Assembly: GCA_905211265.1 (NCBI GenBank)
Contig: CAJMAC010000005.1
Span: 46,933-110,932 of the forward strand
Direction of reading: 5' to 3'
DNA from: an uncultured Eubacteriales bacterium
Lineage (GTDB): Bacteria > Bacillota_I > Bacilli_A > RF39 > UBA660
Length of the DNA: 64,000 nucleotides
The notes beneath the pieces are model-generated. The model did no database searches. It was given only the letters and a program-made list of their open reading frames with translations, and was not told where the DNA came from. Shown here piece after piece: positions 9,232 to 18,343 of the stretch (positions are counted from its first letter, which is position 1; every line of letters starts with the position of its first letter). Both the position numbers and the translations under genes were made by a program.

Positions 9232-10236
9232 ATGGTAAATTTAGAACATAAATTAACAGTGGATGACTTAATAGTTGAGTATATGATGTATAAAGTTAAA
9301 AATGGATATGAACCAAGTTTTTTAACAACAGAATTTATAAACTTTCTATATTTTTTTGAAAGTAAGATGCTAGTTGAAGACTCATTATATGAAAATGAAA
9401 AATTGTTTCAAAGATTTTTCGAACGCAAGGCAGAAAGTGATTGGTCTATAACCATAGATTGGAAGACTGATAAAAAAAAGATAATACCACATATGGATAT
9501 GGTATACAGTGATAAAGATAATGACTATTTAATTAAAGCAAATTATAAATTAAGCGATTTTGACAGAAGTGTTATAAATACGTATTTTATGGATAATGGT
9601 ATGGGACAATATGATGATTTTAAAGGACAAACTTTTAAAATTAGAAATATCATTGGAAAATGGTTAGCAAATTATCCTAAAAGAAAAATTGATGAGACTA
9701 TTGAAATAGAAGAACAAAATTTACTTGTAGGAAAGTATACTGCTGCTGAAATTATAACTAATATTTGGAACAGTTATATAGATAAACAAATTCAAAATCA
9801 TACTTGGCCTAGACAGTGCAAAGATATGAATAAATATTTGTTTGAAATGGATTTGGCTAATATTATTGGAACAAAATCGATAAAAAAAGATTTAATTGAA
9901 CTATATAGTGTTCTTTCAAAAAGAATAGCAATTTTATATCAAAAAGATAAAAAATTAAAAATTAGTTCTTTTTCAAATGGATATTTAGCTCATGCAAATT
10001 ATAAATTATTAGTTCAAGGTTACGAGAATATAATAAGTATTGCTTTTGGAAAATATAACAAATCATTGGAAGTTGATTTATCTACTTTAACATTTAAAGA
10101 AAGCCATGAAATTGATGAAGTATATAATTGGGATGAAGATCCAGATATAAAAACTACTACTACATCAGTTGGAAATAAAAATGTAAAAAAATTAGTTAAA
10201 AATCTAGATAATCATAATTCAAATCAAAATGCATAA
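9232..10236 (+). CDS. Unrecognised 334-residue protein
   Basis: A soluble, charged protein with no signal peptide or membrane segment. I recognise no family. Visible points are an acidic/aromatic N-terminal half (DWSITIDWKTDKKKIIPHMD), a middle helical segment with HTWPRQCKDMNKYLFEMD, and a low-complexity Thr/Asn-rich tail after residue 310. It is well supported as a gene by AAGGAGG at the right distance, a TATAAT upstream, and a terminator behind. It is the only plus-strand gene of its region and lies just beyond tRNA-Leu, flanked by non-coding DNA on both sides, which suggests an acquired cargo gene. The function is unknown. Confidence 0.75.
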   Translation: MVNLEHKLTVDDLIVEYMMYKVKNGYEPSFLTTEFINFLYFFESKMLVEDSLYENEKLFQRFFERKAESDWSITIDWKTDKKKIIPHMDMVYSDKDNDYLIKANYKLSDFDRSVINTYFMDNGMGQYDDFKGQTFKIRNIIGKWLANYPKRKIDETIEIEEQNLLVGKYTAAEIITNIWNSYIDKQIQNHTWPRQCKDMNKYLFEMDLANIIGTKSIKKDLIELYSVLSKRIAILYQKDKKLKISSFSNGYLAHANYKLLVQGYENIISIAFGKYNKSLEVDLSTLTFKESHEIDEVYNWDEDPDIKTTTTSVGNKNVKKLVKNLDNHNSNQNA

Positions 10237-10432
10237 TTTCATAATTGATATGTAATTAAATTCAAAAAAATACTAAATTCCAGTTTCTACTTGAAATTTA
10301 GTAAAATTTGAAAATAATTAATGATGATTTTATCTTTGTTTGTTAAAATATTTATAGAGATTTGATGAATATCAATCGTCTTATGCGAAAAGTTGTAGAT
10401 TACTACGACACTCGCACCAGATATTAAAAATA
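10237..10432. other. Structured non-coding tail behind the orphan gene
   Basis: It contains a hairpin at 10271-10303 (arms TACTAAATT/AATTTAGTA) and a second at 10393-10410 (GTTGTAG-ATTA-CTACGAC). The latter sits within a locally more GC-rich stretch that ends in CTCGCACCA. No ORF is present. It may be a small RNA or the border of an inserted segment. Confidence 0.35.
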
Positions 10433-10465
10433 AAGAACTACATATTTAATTGATGTAGTTCTTTT
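10433..10465. terminator. Bidirectional terminator
   Basis: Arms AAGAACTACAT and ATGTAGTTCTT are flanked by a T-run on the plus strand and an A-run on its left, between two convergent genes. Confidence 0.75.
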
Positions 10466-10468
10466 TAT

Positions 10469-11338
10469 TTATTTATCAATATTAATTAATTCATATTCTT
10501 TATTTCCAATTTTTAAATCATAAGCACTATCAATTGTATGTACACCATTTCTTGATTCAATTCTTTCAATTAAATGTTCTTTACCTGAATCACTTGAATT
10601 ATATACCAAGTCTAAGCAAGCTTTATCTATTGCAACAGGATCAGTTGAAGCAAGTATGCCAATATCTTTCATACATGGATCTTCTGCTTTAGCACAACAA
10701 TCGCAATCAACTGACATATTACACATTACATTTATATATGCTATATTATTTTCAAATAGTTTAATAACAGAACTTGCAGCATCTGCCATTGACTCTAAAA
10801 ACAAATCATGATCAGCAGTCCGTAATTTTTCTGGTTCTCCTGCACCATGAATATATGCTTTTCCATATGATGAAGCACATCCTATTGATAATTGTTTTAG
10901 TGCACCACCATATCCTCCCATTGGATGTCCTTTAAAATGAGATAATACTAACATTGAATTATATTTATCTATATTTTTTCCTAAATAATTCTTTTTTATT
11001 ACTTTACCATTTGGTATTTCTATTTCTTTATCTGGTCCTGTTTCATCTAATAAATCAACTTTGAAATATTTAGTCCATCTATGGTTTTCAAGTAACTTTT
11101 TATGTTTTTTACTTGTGTTTCTTTCTCCATCGTATGCTGTATTACATTCTACTACTGTTCCATTTACATAATTTATAATATTTTTAAAATATTCTGGATG
11201 AAGAAAATTTTGATTACCTGCTTCACCTGAATGTACCTTTACTGCTACATTACCTTTTAATTCAATATTTAAGTGTTTAAAAATATTAATTAATGATTCA
11301 CTACTTAAATTTTTTGTAAAATAAACTTTGCTTTTCAT
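10469..11338 (-). CDS. DUF362 domain protein
   Basis: A 289-residue member of the DUF362 family. Diagnostic segments are VKVHSGEAGNQNF near residue 35, SHFKGHPMGGYGGALKQLSIGCAS near residue 135, and a Cys-rich stretch (CNMSVDCDCCAKAEDPC) near 210 followed by DIGILASTDPVAIDKACLDL. The Cys-rich patch may bind an iron-sulfur cluster. The usual C-terminal ferredoxin domain is absent, so it is on the short side. The reaction is unknown in this family. The gene is monocistronic with its own ribosome site (GGAGGTAC). Confidence 0.85.
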   Translation of the reverse strand: MKSKVYFTKNLSSESLINIFKHLNIELKGNVAVKVHSGEAGNQNFLHPEYFKNIINYVNGTVVECNTAYDGERNTSKKHKKLLENHRWTKYFKVDLLDETGPDKEIEIPNGKVIKKNYLGKNIDKYNSMLVLSHFKGHPMGGYGGALKQLSIGCASSYGKAYIHGAGEPEKLRTADHDLFLESMADAASSVIKLFENNIAYINVMCNMSVDCDCCAKAEDPCMKDIGILASTDPVAIDKACLDLVYNSSDSGKEHLIERIESRNGVHTIDSAYDLKIGNKEYELINIDK

Positions 11339-11407
11339 TTTAGTACCTCCATATATATTGTATCATAATATAATTATTTTTACGAAAAAATTATAAAAAA
11401 AAAGAGA

Positions 11408-11695
11408 TTATCTAGTAGCATTTATGCTTACTTGTTTTTTATCTCTTCCTAAATGTTCATATTTTACATATCCTGATACTTTTGCAAATAGTGTATCATC
11501 TGTACCTCTACCTACATTAGTTCCTGGATGAATTTTTGTTCCTCTTTGGCGATAAATAATACTTCCTGCATTTACGAATTCGCCATCACTTGCTTTTGCT
11601 CCAAGTCTACGACCTGCTGAATCTCTACCATTACTAGTAGAACTTTGTCCTTTTTTATGAGCAAATAATTGTATATTAAATTCTAAGAACTTCAT
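11408..11695 (-). CDS. rpmA: Ribosomal protein bL27 with Prp-cleaved leader
   Basis: A 95-residue L27. The start [16 protein letters not shown] shows the Firmicute-type N-terminal extension ending in LQLF-like sequence, which the Prp protease removes before assembly. The conserved body [19 protein letters not shown] and [15 protein letters not shown] follows. I chose the ATG at 11695 and not the upstream in-frame codon at 11713, because AAGGAGG sits 6 bp before it. It is the last gene of the rplU-prp-rpmA operon. L27 reaches the peptidyl-transferase centre of the 50S subunit. Confidence 0.95.
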   Translation of the reverse strand: MKFLEFNIQLFAHKKGQSSTSNGRDSAGRRLGAKASDGEFVNAGSIIYRQRGTKIHPGTNVGRGTDDTLFAKVSGYVKYEHLGRDKKQVSINATR

Positions 11696-11705
11696 ATTAG
11701 CCTCC

Positions 11706-12011
11706 TTAATCATATATTTTTATGTTTTTAGGATATTCTACTACTAAACTTTTTAGATTTGATAACATACTATTTAATAATACTTGGGAATTTTTTTCAT
11801 TTTTTAATACTTTTATTGTCATCTTATCTAAAATATTATCTACTTCTAGTATAGAATTATCTAATGCTATTATGCCATTTATGGTAGTTAATACACTTGC
11901 ACTTACTGCAGCACATACTATATCTTTACCATAATCATCATAATTAGCGTGTCCTGTGATAACAATTTTACTTATAAAATTATTATCATATTCAACTTTT
12001 ATTTTTATCAT
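11706..12011 (-). CDS. prp: Ribosomal-processing cysteine protease Prp
   Basis: A 101-residue protein of the Prp (YsxB) family. The catalytic His lies in [13 protein letters not shown] near residue 20, and the catalytic Cys follows in [11 protein letters not shown] about 12 residues later, the family signature. It cleaves the N-terminal extension of L27, encoded immediately downstream, which shows the matching extension. It lies between rplU and rpmA as in other Firmicutes. Confidence 0.93.
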   Translation of the reverse strand: MIKIKVEYDNNFISKIVITGHANYDDYGKDIVCAAVSASVLTTINGIIALDNSILEVDNILDKMTIKVLKNEKNSQVLLNSMLSNLKSLVVEYPKNIKIYD

Positions 12012-12019
12012 AACACACC

Positions 12020-12319
12020 TTATTTAATAGTTTTAATTTCTACTTTTGTATAAGGTTGACGATGTCCTCTAGTTTTTCTAGTAGAACGTTTATTAGGTAC
12101 ATAAGTGAATACTCTGATTTTTTTACCTTTTCCTTGTTTTAATACAACACCTTCAACTGTTGCACCAGGAACATATGGATTTCCAGCAACTCCATTTACC
12201 ATTAATACTTTGTCAAAAACAACTTTACTATTTTCTTCAGCATCTAATTTTTCAACAAAAATTACATCTCCTTCAGAAACATAAACTTGCTTTCCACCAG
12301 TTTCTATAACTGCTTTCAT
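12020..12319 (-). CDS. rplU: Ribosomal protein bL21
   Basis: A 99-residue L21 with the N-terminal [25 protein letters not shown] and the basic C-terminal [19 protein letters not shown]. It is the first gene of rplU-prp-rpmA, with AGGAGG ahead of the ATG. L21 binds 23S rRNA in the 50S subunit. A ~105-nt structured leader and a consensus promoter precede it. Confidence 0.96.
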   Translation of the reverse strand: MKAVIETGGKQVYVSEGDVIFVEKLDAEENSKVVFDKVLMVNGVAGNPYVPGATVEGVVLKQGKGKKIRVFTYVPNKRSTRKTRGHRQPYTKVEIKTIK

Positions 12320-12424
12320 AACTTACCTCCTTTTATGTAATCAAAGACTCGCCTTTAAGGTGGAATAATCTCTTTTTATACCTTTTTAGTGCGGTTGAGT
12401 AATCAACTCGAGGTCTTCAAAACA
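12320..12424 (-). promoter_or_regulatory. Putative L21 leader in the rplU 5' UTR
   Basis: An untranslated leader runs between the mapped promoter and rplU. It contains GAGTTGATTACTC-type and CCACCTTAAAGGCG-type pairable segments, located as the known Firmicute L21 leader (autoregulatory binding of L21). Assignment is by position and fold only; a covariance-model search for the L21 leader would decide. Confidence 0.5.
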
Positions 12425-12429
12425 CTATG

Positions 12430-12458
12430 ATTATAGCATAAATTCTTAATCTAGTCAA
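12430..12458 (-). promoter_or_regulatory. Consensus sigma-A promoter of rplU operon
   Basis: On the minus strand, TTGACT and TATAAT are separated by exactly 17 bp. The -35 box lies inside the 3' end of the spoIVFB-like gene. Confidence 0.85.
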
Positions 12459-13194
12459 ACATTTTTGACAAAAAATCTTCTTCTTTCATATAATTTTTAT
12501 TATTTTTTATTATATGATTAGTATTTCTATACATTTTATTATAATTATCTATTATTCTTGTATTTTGATATTTAGTTTTATATAAGTATTTTTCTAGTAA
12601 AAATCTATTATAAATATAGTTAATATTTTTTAAATAATTATATAAATAATTTATAAGTATTCCTAATATTAAGATAAAAGAATAATTAAATTTAAAAATA
12701 AATAGTATTAAAATTATATTTATTATAGATAATATTATTAATAAAATATTACTTAATTTATAGTTAAATATTTTATTGATAATTATATTTAATATTTTAG
12801 ATCCATCAAGGGGATATATTGGTATTAAATTAAATAAAACAATGGAATAATGATATTTATTAAATAACTCAAAAACATATGGTCTTATTATGTTATTTTT
12901 ATATAATATATAAATAATAAAATAATATATTGTTTGCATAATAATTCCTGATATACTTATAATTAATTCTTTAGTTAAATCTATATCTATTACACTATTT
13001 AATCTTGTTATTCCTCCGTATGGATATATAGTTATATTTTTTACTTCAATATTAAGTATTTTACTAGATAAATAATGTCCTAATTCATGAATTACAATTA
13101 AGGAAGTAAAGATTAATAAATTAATAAATTGTCCTGTTAATAAAAAAGATAATACTAGTATATAGTATGTATAATGAAACTTTATTTTATTCAT
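12451..13194 (-). CDS. spoIVFB: SpoIVFB-like M50 site-2 metalloprotease
   Basis: A 247-residue polytopic membrane protease. The zinc site HELGHYLSSKIL is near residue 36, and the third ligand motif NLIPIYPLDGSKI is near residue 118, as in M50B site-2 proteases. SpoIVFB cleaves pro-sigma-K in the outer forespore membrane of Bacillus. Identity rests on the fold plus synteny: a SpoIVFA-like gene directly upstream and rplU directly downstream, the Bacillus order. The C-terminal CBS domain of SpoIVFB is missing or replaced by a short Lys/Asn-rich tail. Confidence 0.85.
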   Translation of the reverse strand: MNKIKFHYTYYILVLSFLLTGQFINLLIFTSLIVIHELGHYLSSKILNIEVKNITIYPYGGITRLNSVIDIDLTKELIISISGIIMQTIYYFIIYILYKNNIIRPYVFELFNKYHYSIVLFNLIPIYPLDGSKILNIIINKIFNYKLSNILLIILSIINIILILFIFKFNYSFILILGILINYLYNYLKNINYIYNRFLLEKYLYKTKYQNTRIIDNYNKMYRNTNHIIKNNKNYMKEEDFLSKMFD

Positions 13195-13207
13195 TTTATA
13201 CTAATAC

Positions 13208-13798
13208 CTAGTATTCTTCTATATCTAAAAATTTACCATCTTTTTCATAAACAAGATATAATGTATTATTAGAAACTTCTCCTAATAAGCTACCTTTTTC
13301 AACATAATCATATAATTTTACACTTGTATTAGACATATTACCATACCATATATTTATATCATCTACTCCTTGAATTATTATAACATTACCATATCCCTCT
13401 TTTTCCCCTGAAAATACTACTAAACCTTCTTTAATAATTGGTACTAAATAATTAGTAGATACTTCTAATTTTACTCCATCTAAATATTTACTTTTACTAT
13501 TATAGGTTAATGTTTCATTAAATACTGGAGTGGTATTTTTTGCAACTTTATTTAATGAATCTACTCCTCCCAAATATTTATTATAGAATTCTTTTATTTT
13601 AGCAAACGAAAAATTATTATTGTATACTTTATTATAAATAAAATCTTTGTAGGTTGTACTTTTTTTCATTATTATTAAATTAATAAGAAATAATACTATT
13701 AAAAACAATATTCTATTTATATGTTTTCTATAATTAAACTTCTTTGGTTTATTATTTGTACCATTTATTTTATTTAAGTATTTTGATGTATCTATCAT
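13208..13798 (-). CDS. spoIVFA: SpoIVFA-like membrane protein with M23-type domain
   Basis: A 196-residue single-pass protein. A basic cytoplasmic N-terminus precedes a transmembrane helix near residues 30-50. An external C-terminal domain follows (VPIIKEGLVVFSGEKEGYGN, then IWYGNMSN, VEKGSLLGEV), a degenerate LytM/M23 fold lacking the zinc His residues, as in SpoIVFA. I chose the ATG at 13798, preceded by AGGGTGA. SpoIVFA anchors and restrains SpoIVFB. The pair is adjacent and cotranscribed. Confidence 0.75.
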   Translation of the reverse strand: MIDTSKYLNKINGTNNKPKKFNYRKHINRILFLIVLFLINLIIMKKSTTYKDFIYNKVYNNNFSFAKIKEFYNKYLGGVDSLNKVAKNTTPVFNETLTYNSKSKYLDGVKLEVSTNYLVPIIKEGLVVFSGEKEGYGNVIIIQGVDDINIWYGNMSNTSVKLYDYVEKGSLLGEVSNNTLYLVYEKDGKFLDIEEY

Positions 13799-13856
13799 AT
13801 TATTCACCCTAATAATATATATGAACAATATAATAATTTAGAATAAAAGAATTATA

Positions 13857-14849
13857 TTATTTCTTATAATTCTTTAAATATTCAATTACATCATTAAATT
13901 TATCTACACTTATTATTTCTAAATTATAATTATATTTATTTTTAGTATTTATTGCTTCTTCATAATTGGCTTTTGGTACAAATACTACATCTAATTTATT
14001 TTTAGCAGCACCCATTATTTTATAATTTACTCCATCAATTTCTCCGACATTACCATTTATATCTATTGTACCTGTTCCTCCAATATTTAATCCTTTGGTT
14101 ATATCTTCATCACTTATTGCATTATATATGGTTACTGCTGTCATTAAGCCACCAGAAGCTCCTGATTCACTTTCTTTAAATTTTATATTTATCTTAGGAT
14201 CTAATTCATAATCATAATTAGTTATTACTACAATACCTAATACTTTATAATTATTACTTAATGTTACTGGTACATATAATTCTAATTCTTTATCATTTCT
14301 TTTTACAGTTAATTTTACTTTATCTGAAATATTAGTATCTTTTATTACTTCTTTTATTGTATCTACTGATTCTACTTCAATATCATTTATTTTTAATATT
14401 TCATCATTTATTTTAATTTCATTATCATTAGTAGTACCTATTACTATATTTCTTTTATTATTTATTTTTATTTCTTTACCTAAGGAATTATATGCTACAA
14501 ATATAGCATTTTGAATAGAATTATCTAACATTATTTTGTTTCTTGTGTGTATTTCTTCGAGAGTTTCATTAGATAGTTGTTCGTTAGATAATTTTTCTAC
14601 TTTCCATTCTGGCATAAATAATGACATTAATAGGCTACTTACATTACCATTATATTGTGTTACATATAATAAGTTAATACTACCTTTAGTGTCTTTATTA
14701 TTAGAAACTTCTACTCTATCACTTATTGGTATTATACCTCCTGGAGCCATTATATAATATGGCAAGTTTATATTAAATATAATTAATACTAATATTATAG
14801 TTATTATATATCCTTTGAATTCTAATAATATATCTTTTATTTTTTTCAT
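13857..14849 (-). CDS. ylbL: YlbL-type PDZ/Lon-like serine protease
   Basis: A 330-residue membrane-anchored protease. It has an N-terminal transmembrane segment (residues ~12-30), a PDZ domain in the middle (LKINDIEVESVDTIKEVI), and a C-terminal S16 Lon-like protease domain. Catalytic Ser is in ESGASGGLMTA and Lys in VNYKIMGAAKN. It is the family of Bacillus YlbL and streptococcal SepM, which process secreted or membrane peptides. An AAGGGTGA ribosome site precedes the start. It is divergent from ylbJ; in Bacillus the two genes are also close together. Confidence 0.9.
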   Translation of the reverse strand: MKKIKDILLEFKGYIITIILVLIIFNINLPYYIMAPGGIIPISDRVEVSNNKDTKGSINLLYVTQYNGNVSSLLMSLFMPEWKVEKLSNEQLSNETLEEIHTRNKIMLDNSIQNAIFVAYNSLGKEIKINNKRNIVIGTTNDNEIKINDEILKINDIEVESVDTIKEVIKDTNISDKVKLTVKRNDKELELYVPVTLSNNYKVLGIVVITNYDYELDPKINIKFKESESGASGGLMTAVTIYNAISDEDITKGLNIGGTGTIDINGNVGEIDGVNYKIMGAAKNKLDVVFVPKANYEEAINTKNKYNYNLEIISVDKFNDVIEYLKNYKK

Positions 14850-14907
14850 ATATTCACCCTTACTTTAATTTTATTTATAATTATAATTATTATTCATATA
14901 CTTTATT

Positions 14908-15840
14908 ATGAAAACAAAATATAAAAATATTATTATAATTATATGTAGTTTATTCTTTTTAGTTAATTTAATTATTTATAGAAATCTTGTTTTTGATACA
15001 GTAGGATTTTCTTTAAATATTTGGATTACTTCTTTATTACCTGCTTTATTTCCTTTTTTTATAGTATCTGATATTTTAATTAATTATGATGTTATAAAGT
15101 ATTTCCCTAAGGTAATTAGAAATAGTATTAAATATTTATTTAATGTTAGTGATAATGGTTTAGTAATAATTTTACTTAGTATGTTATCAGGTTTTCCTAG
15201 TAATGCTAGAAATATTAAAAATATGTATTTAGATAAAAAGATTACTAAGGAAGAAGGAGAACATTTATTATATTTTACTCATTTTTCTAATCCTATGTTT
15301 ATTTTAGGTACTATACCTTTAATATTAAATAGTAATAAAATTAGTAAATATATATTAATTTCTCATTATTTAGCTAATATTATTCTTGGTATTTGTTTAA
15401 GAAAATATAATAGAGTTAATGATAGCAATAATTCTAATTATAAAGAAGATAAACATAATTTTGGATTAGTTCTTACCACTTCGATTAGAAAATCTTTAGA
15501 TAGTGTTTTAGGTATTCTAGGTACTTTAACTGTATTTTTAATTATATCTACTTTATTAATTAATTTCTTTAATCTAGATAATACTAGTAGTTTACTTGTT
15601 AAAAGTATTTTAGAATTAACTAGTGGTTTAAAAGAACTAGGAAGTTATAATTTATTAGATAAATACTTACTTATTATTAGTTCTTGTATTTTATCTTTCG
15701 GGGGATTATCAGTACATATGCAAGTTATTAATGAATTAGTAGATACTGACATTAGTTATAAAAATTATTTTATTGGCAGAATATTACAAGTTGTACTTAG
15801 TTTAGGAATTAGTTATTTAATTAGTTTATTCGCTTTCTAA
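14908..15840 (+). CDS. ylbJ: YlbJ-like sporulation membrane protein
   Basis: A 310-residue polytopic membrane protein of about eight helices. It contains the nucleoside-recognition/gate motif [13 protein letters not shown] near residue 95, and [16 protein letters not shown] and [13 protein letters not shown] further on, which identify the YlbJ family. YlbJ is needed for spore-envelope integrity in Bacillus. No ribosome site is obvious before the ATG. It overlaps the 3' end of convergent uvrB by 15 bp. Confidence 0.85.
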   Translation: MKTKYKNIIIIICSLFFLVNLIIYRNLVFDTVGFSLNIWITSLLPALFPFFIVSDILINYDVIKYFPKVIRNSIKYLFNVSDNGLVIILLSMLSGFPSNARNIKNMYLDKKITKEEGEHLLYFTHFSNPMFILGTIPLILNSNKISKYILISHYLANIILGICLRKYNRVNDSNNSNYKEDKHNFGLVLTTSIRKSLDSVLGILGTLTVFLIISTLLINFFNLDNTSSLLVKSILELTSGLKELGSYNLLDKYLLIISSCILSFGGLSVHMQVINELVDTDISYKNYFIGRILQVVLSLGISYLISLFAF

Positions 15841-17775
15841 TTCAAATATTATATCTCTTAATTCCATTGCACGTTCAAAGTCTAATTTTTTAGCAGCATC
15901 ATTCATTTCCTTAGTTAAATTATCTATCATATCTAATTTTTCTTTCTTAGATAATTTTACTTTTGGTTCTTCTTTTATTTCTTCTTCATTACTTATTAAA
16001 TCTCTTATTTCTTTTATTATTGTTTTTGGAGTTATATTATGTTCTTTATTATATTCTTCTTGTATTTTTCTACGACGAGCAGTTTCTTTTATAGCTTTAT
16101 CCATACTTTCTGAAATAGTATCAGCATACATTATTACATGTCCGTGTTCATTTCTTGCACACCTTCCTATTGTTTGAATAAGACTACGATCACTTCTTAA
16201 AAATCCTTGCTTATCTGCATCCATTATTGCTATTAAACTTACTTCAGGTATATCTATACCTTCACGTAGTAAATTTATACCTACTACTACATCATATTTA
16301 CCTAATCTTAAATCTCTAATTATTTTCATTCTTTGTAATGATTTTATTTCATTATGTAAGTATGCTACTTTTATATCTAAATTTTTTAAATAGTTAGTTA
16401 ATTCTTCAGCCATTCTTATAGTTAATGTTGTTATTAATACCCTTTCATTCTTTTGTATTCTCTTATTTATTTCATTAACTAAATCATCAATTTGATTTTT
16501 AGTAGGTTTTACATCAATTGTAGGATCTAATAATCCTGTAGGTCTTATTATTTGTTCAACATATTTATTATTAGTACGATTTAATTCATATTCTCCTGGA
16601 GTAGCAGATACATAAATTACTTGATGTATCTTTTTTTCAAACTCTTCAAAGGTAAGTGGTCTATTATCTAATGCTGATGGTAATCTAAATCCATAATCTA
16701 CTAAGTTCATTTTTCTTGCTCTATCTCCATTATACATTCCTTTTACTTGTGGTAGTGTAACATGAGATTCATCAATTACAAGTAAGTAATCATTTCCAAA
16801 GAAATCCATTAAAGTTGTCGGAGTGGATCCAGGTTCTTTTAATGCAAGTGGTCTAGAATAATTTTCTACCCCATGACAAAATCCTGTTTCTGCTAACATT
16901 TCCATATCATAGTTTACTCTTTCACGAAGTCTTTGCTCTTCTATTAATTTTCCTTTTTCTTTGAAATAATTACATCTTTCTTCAGCTTCTTTTCTTATAT
17001 TTTCTATTGCTTGTTTTAATTTAGCATCACTTGTTACGAAGTGTGAAGCTGGGAATATTGATACACTCTTTTTATCTTTTAAAACTTTACCTGTAAGAGT
17101 ATCAAATTCACTAATTCTATCTATTTCATTACCAAACAATTCTATTCTTATTCCACTTTTTCTTTCATTCGCAGGAATTAATTCTATAGTATCTCCTTTT
17201 ACTCTAAATGTTCCTCTTTTAAAGTCAATATCATTTCTTTCATATAACATATCTACTAAGCGTTTTAAAATATCATCTCTTTCATAGATATCTCCTTTAT
17301 TTAAAGTTAACATTTTATTTTTATATTCTTCAATTTCTCCAATACCATAAATACATGAAACAGATGCTACTATTATTACATCTTTACTTGTAATTAAAGC
17401 ACTAGTAGCAGCATGTCTCATTTCATCTATCTCATCATTAATACTACTATCTTTTTCAATATAAGTATCTGTAGAGGGTACATATGCTTCAGGTTGATAA
17501 TAATCGTAATATGATATAAAATAACCCACATGATTATCAGGAAATAATTCTTTTAATTCACTATATAGTTGACCTGCGAGTGTCTTATTATGTGCTAAAA
17601 CAAGAGTTGGTTTATTAACTTCTTTTATTACGTTGGCAATAGTAAATGTTTTACCTGTTCCTGTTGCACCAAGTAATACTTGATCTCTTTTACCTTCTTT
17701 TAATCCTTGAACTAACTCACTAATTGCTTCTGGTTGATCACCACTTGGTTTATATTTACTTACTAAATTAAACAT
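15826..17775 (-). CDS. uvrB: UvrABC excinuclease subunit B
   Basis: A 649-residue UvrB. The N-terminus is [17 protein letters not shown], with Walker [16 protein letters not shown], the beta-hairpin region [13 protein letters not shown], the DEAD-like motif [10 protein letters not shown], helicase motif [14 protein letters not shown], and the C-terminal UVR domain ([17 protein letters not shown]) that binds UvrC. I chose the ATG at 17775, since the in-frame ATG at 17784 is embedded in the AAAGGATG ribosome site. It verifies damage and hands over to UvrC in nucleotide excision repair. It is monocistronic here. Confidence 0.97.
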   Translation of the reverse strand: MFNLVSKYKPSGDQPEAISELVQGLKEGKRDQVLLGATGTGKTFTIANVIKEVNKPTLVLAHNKTLAGQLYSELKELFPDNHVGYFISYYDYYQPEAYVPSTDTYIEKDSSINDEIDEMRHAATSALITSKDVIIVASVSCIYGIGEIEEYKNKMLTLNKGDIYERDDILKRLVDMLYERNDIDFKRGTFRVKGDTIELIPANERKSGIRIELFGNEIDRISEFDTLTGKVLKDKKSVSIFPASHFVTSDAKLKQAIENIRKEAEERCNYFKEKGKLIEEQRLRERVNYDMEMLAETGFCHGVENYSRPLALKEPGSTPTTLMDFFGNDYLLVIDESHVTLPQVKGMYNGDRARKMNLVDYGFRLPSALDNRPLTFEEFEKKIHQVIYVSATPGEYELNRTNNKYVEQIIRPTGLLDPTIDVKPTKNQIDDLVNEINKRIQKNERVLITTLTIRMAEELTNYLKNLDIKVAYLHNEIKSLQRMKIIRDLRLGKYDVVVGINLLREGIDIPEVSLIAIMDADKQGFLRSDRSLIQTIGRCARNEHGHVIMYADTISESMDKAIKETARRRKIQEEYNKEHNITPKTIIKEIRDLISNEEEIKEEPKVKLSKKEKLDMIDNLTKEMNDAAKKLDFERAMELRDIIFELESE

Positions 17776-17936
17776 AACTATCATCCTTTCTAATACTTTA
17801 TATCTTTTGTAACTAATATTAATCTAATTAATGCGTACTTAATTTAAATATATTTATATTTTATCACTAATAGTTAAGAAAAACAAGAAAACATTTTACT
17901 ATTTCCTTGGTATTATTTGTCTATGTTTTATAACCT

Positions 17937-17965
17937 TTGACATCATTAAGAAAATATGCTATTAT
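17937..17965 (+). promoter_or_regulatory. Promoter of antisense RNA
   Basis: A perfect TTGACA and TATTAT are separated by 17 bp, driving the short RNA that converges on the small toxin-like ORF. Confidence 0.75.
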
Positions 17966-17971
17966 TAGTAT

Positions 17972-18086
17972 GTAAGCAAGAAGTCTTGCATATAATAAAA
18001 AAGAGGAACATTTATTCTAGCAAGTGAACTTCTTCTTCAAAATGGTATCTGACACTCTACTAAGATGTTAGAGTGTCTAATTTTTT
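17972..18086 (+). ncRNA. Candidate antitoxin RNA of a type I TA locus
   Basis: A ~115-nt transcript is predicted from promoter to terminator. It begins with a compact hairpin at 17976-17989 (GCAAGA-AG-TCTTGC) and ends in a strong terminator (GACACTCTA/TAGAGTGTC, 18051-18077, then six T). It contains no ORF. Its 3' end is complementary to the last codons of the small ORF on the other strand. Its TGACACTC (18050-18057) is repeated at 18205-18212, so it can also pair with the 5' leader of that mRNA. This two-site pairing resembles the Fst/par RNA II design. Confidence 0.65.
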
Positions 18087-18169
18087 ATTGCAACTATCAT
18101 AATGATAAGAAGGAATAAAATGATAGTAATGTATCTGAGAACTTTGATTACAAAGTTTCTTTTTTTCAT
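18077..18169 (-). CDS. 30-residue hydrophobic peptide, putative type I toxin
   Basis: This small ORF begins MKKRNFVIKVLRYITI, continues as one hydrophobic helix of ~17 residues rich in Ile/Leu, and ends in IKN. It has the shape of a membrane-acting type I toxin: basic N-terminus, single transmembrane span, short charged tail. AAAGGAGG lies 8 bp before the ATG. A promoter, an SD-sequestering hairpin and a convergent antisense RNA surround it. I find no sequence match to Fst, TxpA or Ldr; the assignment rests on architecture. Confidence 0.65.
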   Translation of the reverse strand: MKKRNFVIKVLRYITIILFLLIIMIVAIKN

Positions 18170-18177
18170 TATTATCT

Positions 18178-18204
18178 ACCTCCTTTCTTTTTTAATTAGG
18201 AGGT
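18178..18204 (-). promoter_or_regulatory. SD-sequestering hairpin in toxin mRNA leader
   Basis: In the mRNA, ACCTCCT (18204-18198) can pair perfectly with the ribosome site AGGAGGT (18184-18178) across a 13-nt A-rich loop. The adjacent GAGTGTCA (18212-18205) is the second pairing site for the antisense RNA. Confidence 0.65.
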
Positions 18205-18233
18205 TGACACTCACATAAATGTTTCATACAATT

Positions 18234-18262
18234 ATTATATATTAAATGAATATTTTAAACAA
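18234..18262 (-). promoter_or_regulatory. Promoter of toxin mRNA
   Basis: A perfect TATAAT has a weak TTGTTT 17 bp upstream, giving a leader of about 58 nt. Confidence 0.55.
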
Positions 18263-18343
18263 GCTAACAAGCTTGATTTTTTTTAAAATTTAATAATCTT
18301 ACATCATAATATAGAAAAAGTATATATAATAAATATACATACT

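Noticed and set aside
8590..10432. Integrative element with tRNA-Leu attB and attR at 10420
   Set aside because: The repeat of the tRNA 3' end is only GCACCA plus scattered matches, and no integrase or recombinase gene is present; kept only as a weak idea.
18257..18290. Terminator on the plus strand (CAAGC/GCTTG then T8)
   Set aside because: No plus-strand gene ends there. It lies at the toxin promoter and may be a chance hairpin.
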